The position numbers and the translations under genes are program-made. From the IMG/VR virus record IMGVR_UViG_3300027965_000072, positions 1 through 46,608 of that record: a stretch of 46,608 nt of DNA. The stretch is one strand, 5' to 3'. Positions 24,361 to 32,295 of this stretch are shown piece after piece (position 1 is the stretch's first letter; every line of letters starts with the position of its first letter). Source of the DNA: a virus. The notes beneath the pieces are model-generated. The model did no database searches and had not been told where the DNA came from. It saw only the letters and a program-made list of their open reading frames with translations.

Positions 24361-24663
24361 CTACGCCTCTTCCTTCAGCCGGTTCCACACGGTCTGAATC
24401 GAGCAGCCCGTCCGCTCCGCGATCTGCGCCACGGTGTAACCCTCCGCTCGCAGCCGCCGCACCACCTCGGCGCTCGGCCCCGTCTTGCGCCGCGTCGGCC
24501 GGCGCGGGCGAACCGCGTCCGCTTCCAACTCGCCCCGGTCCTCCATCCCCTCGCACGGCGCCGGCCGCTGGCGCTCCGTGATCACTTCATCGCACGCCAC
24601 CCCGTCCCGCATCAGCACCCGGCACGGCGGCACCGTCTCCCTCTCGCCAGCCCTCATCCCCAT
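24361..24663 (-). CDS. Small HTH protein (resolvase-type HTH) in the tail operon
   Basis: 100 aa. The last 40 residues (SAEVVRRLRAEGYTVAQIAE then RTGCSIQTVWNRLKEEA) are a helix-turn-helix of the Hin/resolvase HTH_7 type without the catalytic domain. The preceding part has a few Cys (PPCRVLMRDGVACDEV, APCEGM) that might bind metal, and a basic linker RPRRPTRRKTG. A DNA-binding protein between the tape measure and tail-tip genes is unusual for a siphophage. The ATG at 24663 follows an A/G-rich stretch. It may be a late regulator or a moron. Confidence 0.7.
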   Translation of the reverse strand: MGMRAGERETVPPCRVLMRDGVACDEVITERQRPAPCEGMEDRGELEADAVRPRRPTRRKTGPSAEVVRRLRAEGYTVAQIAERTGCSIQTVWNRLKEEA

Positions 24664-24673
24664 TTCCCTTTTC

Positions 24674-24697
24674 CTCGGCGTCTCGGCGTCTCGGCGG
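24674..24697. repeat. Short tandem repeat of TCGGCG(TC)
   Basis: Three near-identical units of ctcggcg(t) in the 50-bp gap between the tape-measure stop and the HTH gene. This kind of ...GGCGTCTCGGCGGTGAA... sequence is reminiscent of intergenic repeats seen in several bacterial phyla, which I recall but cannot check here. Confidence 0.55.
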
Positions 24698-24713
24698 TGA
24701 ATGGTGAATTGCT

Positions 24714-27700
24714 TTACCCCATCCGCTGCTGCAGCGCCGCCACCGTATCCTCCGCGTTCCCGCCCTGCACCGCCCCCGCGATCCCCGCGCTCAGCGCTGC
24801 CGGATTCCGCAGCAGGAAATCCTGCAAGCTCACCGAGTCCATCGCATACAGCGTGTTGCTCACCTGGATCTGCCGGCTCTGCCCCAGGAAATTGGTATCC
24901 GTGTACTTCCCCGAAGCGTCGAGCGAATACTCCGCCCCGCTCGGCATGGTGAAGCTGCGCTCCTGCGCTTCCTTCTGAAGCTGCTGCTGCCGCTGCTGCT
25001 TCGGATCGCCCAACAGCGCCGTAATCAGCCCCAGCCCCATCCCCACCGCCATCCCGATCGGCCCCGCCTCGCTCAGCGACTTGCTCAGCAGCGGCAGCAC
25101 CGAGCCCATCATCCCCGCGAAGCTCGCCCCCGCCGAAAGCCCGCCGCGCAGGCCGCCTTCCGAAACCCCGTTGTAAATCCCGAATCCGCCGGCCGCCAGC
25201 GCCGCCCCGATCCCCAGATCTTTCCCCCAGCCGCCGCCGGCATAATTCGCCGGGTTCCCTGTCAGACCAACCGACCCCCACGCCAGCCCCGGATTGAATC
25301 CCACGCCGCCCGGCAAGTTGGCCAGGTCCGCCGGCGTCGGCGCGGCTCCGTAATCCAGCGGATTCCCCGTCAGCCCCGCCAGCCCCCATGCCAGCGACGA
25401 ATTGAACCCGGACCCCGGCAAAGCAGCCAGCGCCGCCGGACCCCCCGTCAGCCCCGCCAGGCCCCACGCCAGCGACGGACTGAACCCGCCATCGCCCATC
25501 GGCAGCGCCCGCATCGCCGCCGTATTCGCGATCGTCGCCTGCGTATTGGCATCCAGCGCCACCTTCTGCGCATCCGGTCCGAACGGCGTCCCCGCCAGCA
25601 GGTTCCCCAGGAAGCTCCCCGCTCCCGCGTGCGGAATGAGCTGGCTGATCTCCTTCCAGCCCATCTGCGCGAAGTTTCCCACCACCGTGTCCGCCAGCCC
25701 CAGCCCCTGCTGCCGCGCAAAATCCCCCAGGTGCCCCGTGCGCCCCGCATTGAAGGCCCCGACCGCGAGCGATCGCCACTTCTCCAGCCGCTGCTGCTCG
25801 AGCTCCGCCAGCTTCAGCTCCCGGTCCAGGTCCGCGTCGTACATCTCGCGATGCAGATCCGCCAGCGCCTTCGCCTGGTCGATCGCCTTCGCGTGCAGGT
25901 CCTCTTCCTGCTCCGCGGCCGCCATGTCGAACGTGTAGAGCTGCTGCGCCAGCGAGAGCCGCATCGCATACCCCGCCGCGATCGCCTCGCCCTCATGCCC
26001 GGGCCCGAGTTGGAGCTGCTGCAGCCGGTCCTGGCGATTCACCGTCCGCACGATGTCCTGCCGGTTCGTCTCCTGGTGAATCCGAGCGATCTCCTCCCCC
26101 GTCCGGACGCCGGCCTCGACCTCGGCCAGAAACCCCTTCACGGCCTCGCCGCTCTCTTTGCCCAGCAACTGGTACACCGGGGTCCAGGCCGCCGACGCCT
26201 CCGCCGCGCTCCGCGCCGCCAGCTTCTCCCCCTGCTTCTCGAGCTCCTCCTGCTGCTTCTGCATCTCGACCGACACGCCGCCAAATGCCGCCGCCGCCGC
26301 CCGCGCCGGATCCGCTCCCCTCGCGATCAGCGCATCCATCTGCTGCAGAATGCGCTCCACCGGGCTCGAGCCGGCCTCGAACATCTGCTTCTCGAACGCA
26401 TCCAGCGCGTGCTCTGCGTCCAGCGCATCCTTCGCCGCCTTCGCCCGCGCCTCCAGCCCCGCCACCACTCCCTTCTGCTCGGCGATCTGGTCCGCGATCG
26501 GCCCCGTCACCGAATACGGCGCCTTGAGCTGAATCTGCGATTGCAGTTGCCCCTGCAAGTCCCGCAGCTTGTTTCGCGCCGCCTCCATCTCGCCGGCATC
26601 GCCCATCGGTGCCAGCGCGCTCGCAAAAGACAGCGCCGAGGCATCCACCGCCACGGGAGCACCGAACCCCGCCGCGATCCCCCGGTTCCGCTCCGCCTGG
26701 AGCGCATCCCGGAAGCGCTTCTCCTGCGCGTCCGAGACGTAACCGGCCGCCTCGAGCGCCCCGAACCGCCGCTCCAGATCCTCCGCCGGCGTCTTCCCGA
26801 TTTGCCCCATCAGCGCCTGCACCGCCGCCGCGCCGATGTCCGAGACGTCCCCCGTCACGCCCCGCACCGCGATCGAAAACGTCGCCGCCAGCGGCTCCTT
26901 GATCCGCGCCGCAAACTCTTCCCACCGCGCCTCGGCCTCGGCGATTTGCTTGTGGTACTGCTCCCAGCTATGGATGTCCTTCTCGTCGATTCCTAACCCC
27001 AGCTCTTTCGCGCGCTCCAGGTTCTCGCTCAGCCCAATGATCGTCGGCATCAGCTCGATCCCCGCGCGTCCGAACACCAGCAGCGCTTCGGCGTTCCGCT
27101 TCGCCGGCTCCTCGATCCGGTTCAGCGATTCCGAAATCTGCAGGAAGATATCCGACATCGGCCGCAGCTTGCCGTTCGCATCGTAAGCCTGCACCCCGAG
27201 ATCCGCCAGCCCCTGCCGCGCCCGCTTGCCCTCTTCGCTGGTATCGCCGAGGCCCTGGCTCAGCTTCCGCATCGCCGCCTCGAACACGCTCACATCCTGG
27301 CCCGCCGCCCGCGCCGCAAAGCTGAACTGCCCGACCTCCTTCGTCGTCAGCCCGGTCCGTAGCGCCGTGTTCTCGATCTGCGTCGCGTATTCGCCCAGCG
27401 CGTGCGCCGCTTCGAAGGCCGCCGTCCCCGCCGCGCCGAAGATCCCGGCCGCCGCGGCCAGTCCCGCACCCAGGGGTCCCACCGCCCTCAGCGCCGCCTC
27501 GGAGGCCTCCCCGATCGCCTGCAGTGGGTTCTCGATCCCCTCTTTGACCTTCTCCGCGAACTCGCCGAACCCGTCGTGCTCGTTGAGAGCCTCGCCGTGC
27601 TTGCCCGCGCCCTCGATCGCCGCGCCCAACCGCTCGAAGGACTGCGCCAGCCGCTCGACGTCCGCCGTCCCGACGCCCTGCGCCGAGACCACGCTGCTGA

Positions 27701-27716
27701 ACTGCGTTACTGGCAC
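24714..27716 (-). CDS. Tail tape measure protein
   Basis: 1000 aa. This is the longest late gene. It sits after the tail tube and G/GT chaperones and before the tail-tip proteins, as tape measures do. The N-terminal part has the tape-measure pattern of alpha-helical and Ala/Gly-rich membrane-like stretches (GPLGAGLAAAAGIFGAAGTA) and TTKEVGQFSFAARAAGQDVS. The middle (about 360-650) is coiled coil. The C-terminal third is Gly/Leu-rich with three degenerate repeats and a hydrophobic block. At roughly 1.5 angstrom per residue the tail would be about 150 nm. It scaffolds tube length and is ejected with the DNA. Confidence 0.9.
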   Translation of the reverse strand: MPVTQFSSVVSAQGVGTADVERLAQSFERLGAAIEGAGKHGEALNEHDGFGEFAEKVKEGIENPLQAIGEASEAALRAVGPLGAGLAAAAGIFGAAGTAAFEAAHALGEYATQIENTALRTGLTTKEVGQFSFAARAAGQDVSVFEAAMRKLSQGLGDTSEEGKRARQGLADLGVQAYDANGKLRPMSDIFLQISESLNRIEEPAKRNAEALLVFGRAGIELMPTIIGLSENLERAKELGLGIDEKDIHSWEQYHKQIAEAEARWEEFAARIKEPLAATFSIAVRGVTGDVSDIGAAAVQALMGQIGKTPAEDLERRFGALEAAGYVSDAQEKRFRDALQAERNRGIAAGFGAPVAVDASALSFASALAPMGDAGEMEAARNKLRDLQGQLQSQIQLKAPYSVTGPIADQIAEQKGVVAGLEARAKAAKDALDAEHALDAFEKQMFEAGSSPVERILQQMDALIARGADPARAAAAAFGGVSVEMQKQQEELEKQGEKLAARSAAEASAAWTPVYQLLGKESGEAVKGFLAEVEAGVRTGEEIARIHQETNRQDIVRTVNRQDRLQQLQLGPGHEGEAIAAGYAMRLSLAQQLYTFDMAAAEQEEDLHAKAIDQAKALADLHREMYDADLDRELKLAELEQQRLEKWRSLAVGAFNAGRTGHLGDFARQQGLGLADTVVGNFAQMGWKEISQLIPHAGAGSFLGNLLAGTPFGPDAQKVALDANTQATIANTAAMRALPMGDGGFSPSLAWGLAGLTGGPAALAALPGSGFNSSLAWGLAGLTGNPLDYGAAPTPADLANLPGGVGFNPGLAWGSVGLTGNPANYAGGGWGKDLGIGAALAAGGFGIYNGVSEGGLRGGLSAGASFAGMMGSVLPLLSKSLSEAGPIGMAVGMGLGLITALLGDPKQQRQQQLQKEAQERSFTMPSGAEYSLDASGKYTDTNFLGQSRQIQVSNTLYAMDSVSLQDFLLRNPAALSAGIAGAVQGGNAEDTVAALQQRMG
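25252..25495 (-). repeat. Three degenerate repeats in the tape measure
   Basis: Protein repeats of the form GF(S/N)xxLAWGLAGLTGxP appear three times (SPSLAWGLAGLTGG, NSSLAWGLAGLTGNP, NPGLAWGSVGLTGNP), separated by 15-20 residues. Confidence 0.85.
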
Positions 27717-27964
27717 GCGATCTCCTCCTTCGCCGTCCGCAGCACCACCCCGCCATGGCGCTCCCGAATCTCCGCTTCCGGCATCCCCAGCCGCAGCAGG
27801 TGCTTCGCTTCCCGCACCCGCTCGTTAAAGGCCGGATTGCCCGAGCCGCCGAGGTCGATCGCAAGCGCCCGCACCGGCCGCCAGCCGCGAGCCGGCGCCC
27901 TCGGAATAACCTCGTCCGGGCCGCCCTCGCCCGGCGCATTCAGCACCTCTCGCCGCTCGCTCAC
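27707..27964 (-). CDS. Hypothetical protein upstream of the tape measure
   Basis: 85 aa from a GTG that overlaps the J-domain stop (GTGA); GTG at 27973 is also in frame. The sequence ends FNERVREAKHLLRLGMPEAE then IRERHGGVVLRTAKEEIACQ, a helical, charged part. No family is recognised. Its stop overlaps the tape-measure start. The place suggests a tape-measure-associated chaperone or tail-assembly factor, which is inference. Confidence 0.65.
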   Translation of the reverse strand: MSERREVLNAPGEGGPDEVIPRAPARGWRPVRALAIDLGGSGNPAFNERVREAKHLLRLGMPEAEIRERHGGVVLRTAKEEIACQ

Positions 27965-28233
27965 CGCCACCACCCCAGCGTCACGGAGCTGCCGGTGCTG
28001 AACGCGAAGGCCATCCGGCTCTGCCGCAGCGCCGCGTCATACCGCGCACGCCGCTCCGGATCGCGTAGTTGCTCCCGGGCCCAATTGAGCGCCTGCGCGG
28101 CCGCCGGGCCGGCGCCCGGATTCACATCCGGATGCACCTGCCGCATCAGGGCCTTCCACGCCGCCTCAATGACCTCCGCGCACGCCGTCTCCTGCACCTG
28201 CAGCACTTCGTACGCCGTCAGTTCCCGCGTCAC
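27961..28233 (-). CDS. J-domain (DnaJ-like) co-chaperone
   Basis: 90 aa. Residues 6-68 form a J domain: AYEVLQVQETACAEVIEAAW, KALMRQVHPDVNPG with the invariant HPD, then QALNWAREQLRDPERRARYD. The J domain stimulates DnaK ATPase activity, so the protein would recruit the host Hsp70 to a phage client. No zinc finger or substrate-binding domain follows; the 20 C-terminal residues are short and end GWWR. The GTG at 28233 overlaps the upstream stop. It lies among tail-assembly genes just before the tape measure, so the client may be the tape-measure or tail-assembly complex. Confidence 0.88.
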   Translation of the reverse strand: MTRELTAYEVLQVQETACAEVIEAAWKALMRQVHPDVNPGAGPAAAQALNWAREQLRDPERRARYDAALRQSRMAFAFSTGSSVTLGWWR

Positions 28234-28307
28234 TCCCGCACCCTCCGCAGCACCGCCTCGATCTCCTCCACGCTCAGCCACACCCCGCTCGCCAGCCGCC
28301 GCACCAT
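28230..28307 (-). CDS. 25-aa ORF before the J-domain gene
   Basis: Translates as a short amphipathic helix (VRRLASGVWLSVEEIEAVLR) and ends in the GTGA overlap with the J-domain gene. No start codon is in frame between 28307 and the upstream stop at 28340. It may only couple translation. A palindromic site lies at 28326..28337, just upstream. Confidence 0.4.
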   Translation of the reverse strand: MVRRLASGVWLSVEEIEAVLRRVRE

Positions 28308-28325
28308 CGCGACCTGCCACTCGTC

Positions 28326-28337
28326 GCACGCGTGTGC
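28326..28337. promoter_or_regulatory. Dispersed palindrome, site 5 (GCACGCGTGTGC)
   Basis: One-mismatch version in the gap between the zinc-ribbon stop at 28340 and the next ORF. Confidence 0.7.
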
Positions 28338-28339
28338 GC

Positions 28340-28531
28340 CTACTCCCGGGCCCGCGCCGCCGCCCGCTTCGCCGACTGCCGGGCCGCCGCCCGCGCCACG
28401 CGCTCCCGCGTCCGCTCCGCCTGGCACGCCGGGCACCGCGACTGCTGCGGCGCCGTCGCCGTGAACTCCCGTGCGCACCGGATGCAGACCCGCGGGCGCG
28501 GCGTCCATTTCCTTGCCCGATCCCAAATCAC
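28340..28531 (-). CDS. Small zinc-ribbon protein
   Basis: 63 aa from GTG at 28531, which overlaps the upstream stop (GTGA). Two Cys pairs (VCIRCAREF and SRCPACQAER) about 13 residues apart form a classic zinc ribbon. The C-terminus is a highly basic Arg/Ala helix, suggesting nucleic-acid contact. It lies in the tail-assembly region between a structural protein and the J-domain gene. Function unknown. Confidence 0.75.
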   Translation of the reverse strand: MIWDRARKWTPRPRVCIRCAREFTATAPQQSRCPACQAERTRERVARAAARQSAKRAAARARE

Positions 28532-29139
28532 GCAGCCCGCTTCCACAGCCGCTTCGCTTCGCTCAGCGCGGCCGCCCCGATCAGCCCCATCCCGGCCAGA
28601 TACTCCGCCGTCCCGCCCTGCCAGATCTCCGCCGCCAGCGCCGTCAGCTTCGCCACGCTCTCCGCCGTCCAGCCCCACCACGGCGCGCGCCTCTCGTTCG
28701 CCCGCGCCTTGATGCGCGCCTGGTTCGATGTGATCGAGATCGTCGCCTGCCGGTCATCCAGCGAATTGATCCGGATCTCATCGAGCATGTGCCCGTCTTT
28801 CCCCGGTCCGTACAGATCCCGGACCGGCTGCAGCCCGTGCGCCGCTTTCCAGTCCGCGTACGTCTTCCGCGTGAACTGCGCGCGCCCGTTCACCCGGGCC
28901 ACGAACACCGCCCGCTGCCCGCCCTTCAGCGGCGGCATCGGCGTCCCATCCGACCCGATCCCCGCCCGCGCCTGCGCCACCTGCAGCGCGATCCCGTAAT
29001 CCGCGAGCTGCTTCACCTGCTCCGCCTTCACCCAATCCGCATCCCGCCGCGTCCGCACCCGCCGCCCTTCGAAGTCGCGAAACCACGCCACTTCGCCCCC
29101 GTCCTTCCGGTGCGTGATCTGAATCTTCGGCATCGGCAT
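28528..29139 (-). CDS. Minor structural/virion-morphogenesis-like protein
   Basis: 203 aa. The middle and end (LYGPGKDGHMLDEIRINSLD, SNQARIKARANERRAPWWGW, TAESVAKLTALAAEIWQG) resemble phage virion-morphogenesis proteins with an RAPWxG loop. The C-terminus has a hydrophobic Gly-rich stretch (AEYLAGMGLIGAAALSEA). The position after GT and before the tape measure fits a tail-assembly or tail-completion role. Start ATG at 29139; a second ATG at 29133 is equally possible. Confidence 0.55.
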   Translation of the reverse strand: MPMPKIQITHRKDGGEVAWFRDFEGRRVRTRRDADWVKAEQVKQLADYGIALQVAQARAGIGSDGTPMPPLKGGQRAVFVARVNGRAQFTRKTYADWKAAHGLQPVRDLYGPGKDGHMLDEIRINSLDDRQATISITSNQARIKARANERRAPWWGWTAESVAKLTALAAEIWQGGTAEYLAGMGLIGAAALSEAKRLWKRAA

Positions 29140-29156
29140 GGTTTTTCGGAAATGGT

Positions 29157-29633
29157 CTAGCGCCTCGACTGGCTCCGGATGTAATCCGCCTTCGCCCGCT
29201 CGAACTCCCCGTCCGCCCGCTCGACTTCCCGGCTCAGCAGCGCCACCGTGTCCACCCACCGTGCCGGCCACAATGAGCTGTCCGCGCCATACAGCACCCC
29301 GCCCGTCGCCCGGTGCACCCGCTCGGCCCTGTGGTAGCGGTCGACCGCCTCCACCGCTCCGTGCTCCCGCTCGAGCAGCGACCGCGGACACTCCCGCGAC
29401 TCCACATCCACCGCCCACTGGATCTTGCCGTCGCCGGTCTGGTATCGCGCCTTCCAGACGGCCTTGCCGTCCGGATCTACGGCGTCATACCGGTGCTCGG
29501 GGCACTGGCACTTCCCGGGCCCGTGGTATTTCCGGCATCCCCGGCCGAAATCGTCGCCGAGCTCCCGGCAGCGGCCGCACTTCCACTGCTCCCTGCCCCA
29601 TCCACCGCTGCGGCCGAAGTGGAGGGCGATGAT
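29157..29633 (-). CDS. T part of the GT tail assembly protein, reached by -1 frameshift
   Basis: 158 codons in the -1 frame, read after slipping at 29633..29639. With the first 181 codons of G they give a GT protein of about 339 aa. The part carries a zinc-ribbon-like Cys set (WKCGRCRELG, RGCRKYHG, KCQCPEH) and a helical C-terminus (ALLSREVERADGEFERAKAD). GT-type proteins hold the tape measure and recruit tail-tube subunits. The composition is protein-like, while the zero-frame tail of G in the same DNA is low-complexity. Confidence 0.75.
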   Translation of the reverse strand: MIALHFGRSGGWGREQWKCGRCRELGDDFGRGCRKYHGPGKCQCPEHRYDAVDPDGKAVWKARYQTGDGKIQWAVDVESRECPRSLLEREHGAVEAVDRYHRAERVHRATGGVLYGADSSLWPARWVDTVALLSREVERADGEFERAKADYIRSQSRR

Positions 29634-30175
29634 AAATTTTCCGCCTCTTCCGCCAGCAGCCCCAGCTCGCGCTTCACCTCGCGCGCAATCTCGCCGCGCA
29701 GCTGGTCCGGGCCGTCCTCGAGCAGCTCCTCGATCCCCGCCGGCTGCCCGTCGATCTCCAGGCCCTCGATCGACACCACCACCACGCGCATCGCCGCCGG
29801 CTCCAGCTCCCGCTTCTCGATCCGCCGGATCGCGGCCGAAAGCTCCGCCCACCGCCGCAGCTTGTCATCCGGGAAATCCACGCTCCCCATCGGGAACCGC
29901 TCCAGCGCTTCCGTCTCGCTCGCTCCCGCCGCGATCGCCGCCCGCCGCTCCGCCGCGCCCTCAGCGCGTGCCTTCCGCATCGCCTCCAGGTAATCGCGAT
30001 TGAGCGGCGTAAACTCCTCGAACAGCGGCCGCAGTTGTGCCTGCGCGCCGGCCTGCTGGTCCTCCAGCGCCTCCCGCCGCCGCTCGTTCATCCGCCGCAG
30101 AACGAACACTACCCCCGGCATCGTCCGCGATTCCACCCGCCGTTGCGATACGTAATTCACACTCCCACTCCCCAT
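29477..30175 (-). CDS. Tail assembly chaperone G
   Basis: 232 aa in the zero frame. Residues 1-180 are charged and helical (VFVLRRMNERRREALEDQQA, LNRDYLEAMRKARAEGAAER, RRWAELSAAIRRIEKRELEP). The last 50 are a Ser/Ala/Gly-rich low-complexity tail. G-type chaperones coat the tape measure before tube assembly and lie, as here, between the tail tube and tape-measure genes. The start at 30175 overlaps the preceding small gene. The slippery heptamer is at codons 180-181, and the T frame begins there. Confidence 0.78.
   Translation of the reverse strand: MGSGSVNYVSQRRVESRTMPGVVFVLRRMNERRREALEDQQAGAQAQLRPLFEEFTPLNRDYLEAMRKARAEGAAERRAAIAAGASETEALERFPMGSVDFPDDKLRRWAELSAAIRRIEKRELEPAAMRVVVVSIEGLEIDGQPAGIEELLEDGPDQLRGEIAREVKRELGLLAEEAENLSSPSTSAAAVDGAGSSGSAAAAGSSATISAGDAGNTTGPGSASAPSTGMTP
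29633..29639 (-). promoter_or_regulatory. -1 ribosomal frameshift heptamer A AAT TTA
   Basis: The minus strand reads A AAT TTA in the G frame, a canonical X XXY YYZ slippery site. Tandem slippage gives AAA TTT in the T frame. An AT-only heptamer is rare in this GC-rich DNA. About 20 nt downstream GCAGCGG can pair with CCGCTGC further on, a possible stimulatory stem. Confidence 0.8.
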
Positions 30176-30396
30176 ACTGCCCCGCCGCCATCCGGCCGCA
30201 CCATCCGCTCCAATCGTTCGACCTTGGCCGCCGCTCTCTGTGCCGCCGCGCGCAGCTCCGCCAGGTCCGCGCGCCACGGGCCGGCCGGCGCGCCCGCCAG
30301 CGCCACGGCCGCGGCGCTCAGGATGATCGTGAGCTCGTCATTGAGCTCCATCGTCAACGCCGCGGCCACCGCGCGCCTTCGCTCTTCCACCGTCAT
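30157..30396 (-). CDS. Small helical protein resembling a HisKA dimerisation domain without its His
   Basis: 79 aa. The sequence ALTMELNDELTIILSAAAVA, a short loop, and DLAELRAAAQRAAAKVERLE has the two-helix layout and spacing of histidine-kinase dimerisation domains (usual AHELNNxLT motif), but Met stands where the phospho-accepting His would be. It starts 7 nt after the tail-tube gene and overlaps the start of G. This may be a chance resemblance of a helical hairpin that acts in tail assembly. Confidence 0.6.
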   Translation of the reverse strand: MTVEERRRAVAAALTMELNDELTIILSAAAVALAGAPAGPWRADLAELRAAAQRAAAKVERLERMVRPDGGGAVWGVGV

Positions 30397-30402
30397 GCGC
30401 GC

Positions 30403-31425
30403 CTACCGGATCGTCAGTTGCAAATGATCCTTCGCGCCCACCGAGGTCGGGTACGCCATGCTCCCGCTGAAATCCACCTTGCGACGGATTCCCTCGTCGC
30501 CGTACTTCGGCTTCGCCAGGATCACATTCTTGACCAGCCAGTCCCAGGTGTTCCCCGCCACCGTACCGATCGCGAACTCCACGTTCACCGGCGTGCGGTC
30601 GTAGGCCTTCACCTTGAGGCCGGTCAGCGCCGCCGAATCGTCGTCCGTCAGCGAGAAGTCCACCGTCACCTTCCGCGGCCCCGGCACGCCCTGCCGCGGA
30701 AACGCGCTGTTCGTGTCCTTCCGCAATTCGCGCCCGATATCCAGCGTGATCCGCCCCGTCAGCAGCGTCGTGTATGCGGTGCCATCCAGCGTGGCTGTCA
30801 CCTGGAAGCCCGGCGGAAACGTCCCGTTCACCACCGGCGAGGCCGGCTCGTTGGGAAATGCCGTCAGGCCGCCCTTGGCCAGCGGATCGGTGTTGGAGTC
30901 GCCGATCTGCGCCGGCGTCAGCACCCAGCCCGATTCGAACCCGAACGTCAGCTTCGGCTCGTCGCCGCCAAACTCCACCACCATCTTGTTGATCAGCGAG
31001 TTGAAGGCGCACATCTGCTCGGCCGTATTCGGCTGATTGAAATTCCAGATGGCCAGGTAATAGAGCAGATCGTCGAGCGTATACAGCACTGACGTGCCCG
31101 CGGAAATCGTCGGCGCCTTGCCGAACGCCGCCTGCAGATAATTCTTGCAGTCCGGCGCGACGCCCGCGGCGCCGTTCCCGGCCATTGACAGCACCGCCTG
31201 CCCCCGCGCTGTGCGGCGGCCGCCCTGCGTCGGGTACGCGTCCAGCGTCCCCGTCTTGTCCGTCCGCGCGATCTCCGCCTGGTCGGCATCCGTCGTCAGG
31301 CTCTCGATCAGGCAGCAATCCGAACCCGCCACCGTCGCTGCGCCGGCCGAGTTGGGAATCGCGTCGAACGCGGTCTGAATCTGCGGATAGGACCGCTGGT
31401 ATATCCGTAAGACGTCGTTAGCCAC
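30403..31425 (-). CDS. Major tail tube protein
   Basis: 340 aa from a GTG. The strand-rich sequence with KVTVDFSLTDDDSAALTGLK and the N-terminal DCCLIESLTTDADQAEIART, DAYPTQGGRRTARGQAVLSM segments fits the phage tail-tube family seen in many long-tailed phages. Its place between head-tail completion genes and the G/GT chaperones is the expected one. It would polymerise into hexamer rings around the tape measure. The start overlaps the upstream TAA region. Confidence 0.8.
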   Translation of the reverse strand: MANDVLRIYQRSYPQIQTAFDAIPNSAGAATVAGSDCCLIESLTTDADQAEIARTDKTGTLDAYPTQGGRRTARGQAVLSMAGNGAAGVAPDCKNYLQAAFGKAPTISAGTSVLYTLDDLLYYLAIWNFNQPNTAEQMCAFNSLINKMVVEFGGDEPKLTFGFESGWVLTPAQIGDSNTDPLAKGGLTAFPNEPASPVVNGTFPPGFQVTATLDGTAYTTLLTGRITLDIGRELRKDTNSAFPRQGVPGPRKVTVDFSLTDDDSAALTGLKVKAYDRTPVNVEFAIGTVAGNTWDWLVKNVILAKPKYGDEGIRRKVDFSGSMAYPTSVGAKDHLQLTIR

Positions 31426-31762
31426 GCTTCACCCCTGCCACCTGCTGGTCCGTCGCCTGCGCCTGATGGGCCGCTTCCGCCTCCGCCGCGAACGCCGCCG
31501 CGGCAATCCGCGCCTGCTTCACCTTCGCCTGGAAGTCCGCCGGCGCGCGCCGCAGCGCCCCGAAGCTCCCGTACTGCTTCAGCTCGTCGCCCGTGAAGGC
31601 CTCCGCCGCCGGATCGTCCGCCGGCAGGATCACGCAGCCGCCCCGCGCCGCATCCGCCGCCTGCGCCTCGTCGAGCTCCTCGACCTGGCCGAACGCCGAG
31701 AACCGGAGCACGCCCATCAGCTCGCTCGGCAGGCCGCCCACGAATAGGAACTTTCGCTTCAT
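31418..31762 (-). CDS. Small structural protein, head-tail region
   Basis: 114 aa. N-terminus MKRKFLFVGGLPSELMGVLR, then an acidic middle with GGCVILPADDPAAEAFTGDE, then an Ala/Gln-rich helical tail. ATGA overlap with its upstream neighbour. Not recognised. The position between tail completion and tube genes suggests a tail terminator partner or assembly protein. Confidence 0.65.
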   Translation of the reverse strand: MKRKFLFVGGLPSELMGVLRFSAFGQVEELDEAQAADAARGGCVILPADDPAAEAFTGDELKQYGSFGALRRAPADFQAKVKQARIAAAAFAAEAEAAHQAQATDQQVAGVKRG

Positions 31763-32295
31763 AGATTCACCTCGAAACCCGCGCTGTACGTCACTTCCTG
31801 CACCCAGCCCACATGCTGCTGATCGAGATCGAGCCATTCCTGCTCGATCGGGTTATCCCAGCTCAAATCCTTCCGGTACGCGATCCCCGCCACGTCGAGC
31901 CCGCCCAGCAGCACGCCCATCAGCGCCGCCTCCACGCACTCCCGCAGGATCGCCAGCCGCCGTACGTGTTTCCCCCGCACCGCCAGAAAGAACCGCCAGT
32001 GCGCCTGTACTACCCCCGAAAACGCCCGAGCCTTCGTCCGGTTCAGGTCCTGCCCCGCGCCGATCCACCACGCCACCGCCGGCAGCTCCGGCTCGTCGAG
32101 CGCCACCAGTTGCCCAAGCGTCCGGTCCCCCAAATAGCAGTTCGGCACGCCCTGCGGATCGCGCGGCCAGTTGAACGCACACGCCTCGATCCCCGCCGCT
32201 TGGCACGCCGCTGCGAACCCGGTATTAAAGCCCAGCACCAGCGCATCCTCGATCGCCGCCCGCACCTGCCCGGAGACCGGCACCGCCGCAATCAT
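31759..32295 (-). CDS. Tail completion/terminator-like protein
   Basis: 178 aa. The order is gene after head-tail connector and before the tail tube, where the tail terminator (gpU- or gpZ-like) usually lies. Conserved-looking features are AVAWWIGAGQDLNRTKARAF and a C-terminal strand TYSAGFEVNL. No clear motif is recognised. The start overlaps the stop of the connector gene (ATGA). Confidence 0.6.
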   Translation of the reverse strand: MIAAVPVSGQVRAAIEDALVLGFNTGFAAACQAAGIEACAFNWPRDPQGVPNCYLGDRTLGQLVALDEPELPAVAWWIGAGQDLNRTKARAFSGVVQAHWRFFLAVRGKHVRRLAILRECVEAALMGVLLGGLDVAGIAYRKDLSWDNPIEQEWLDLDQQHVGWVQEVTYSAGFEVNL

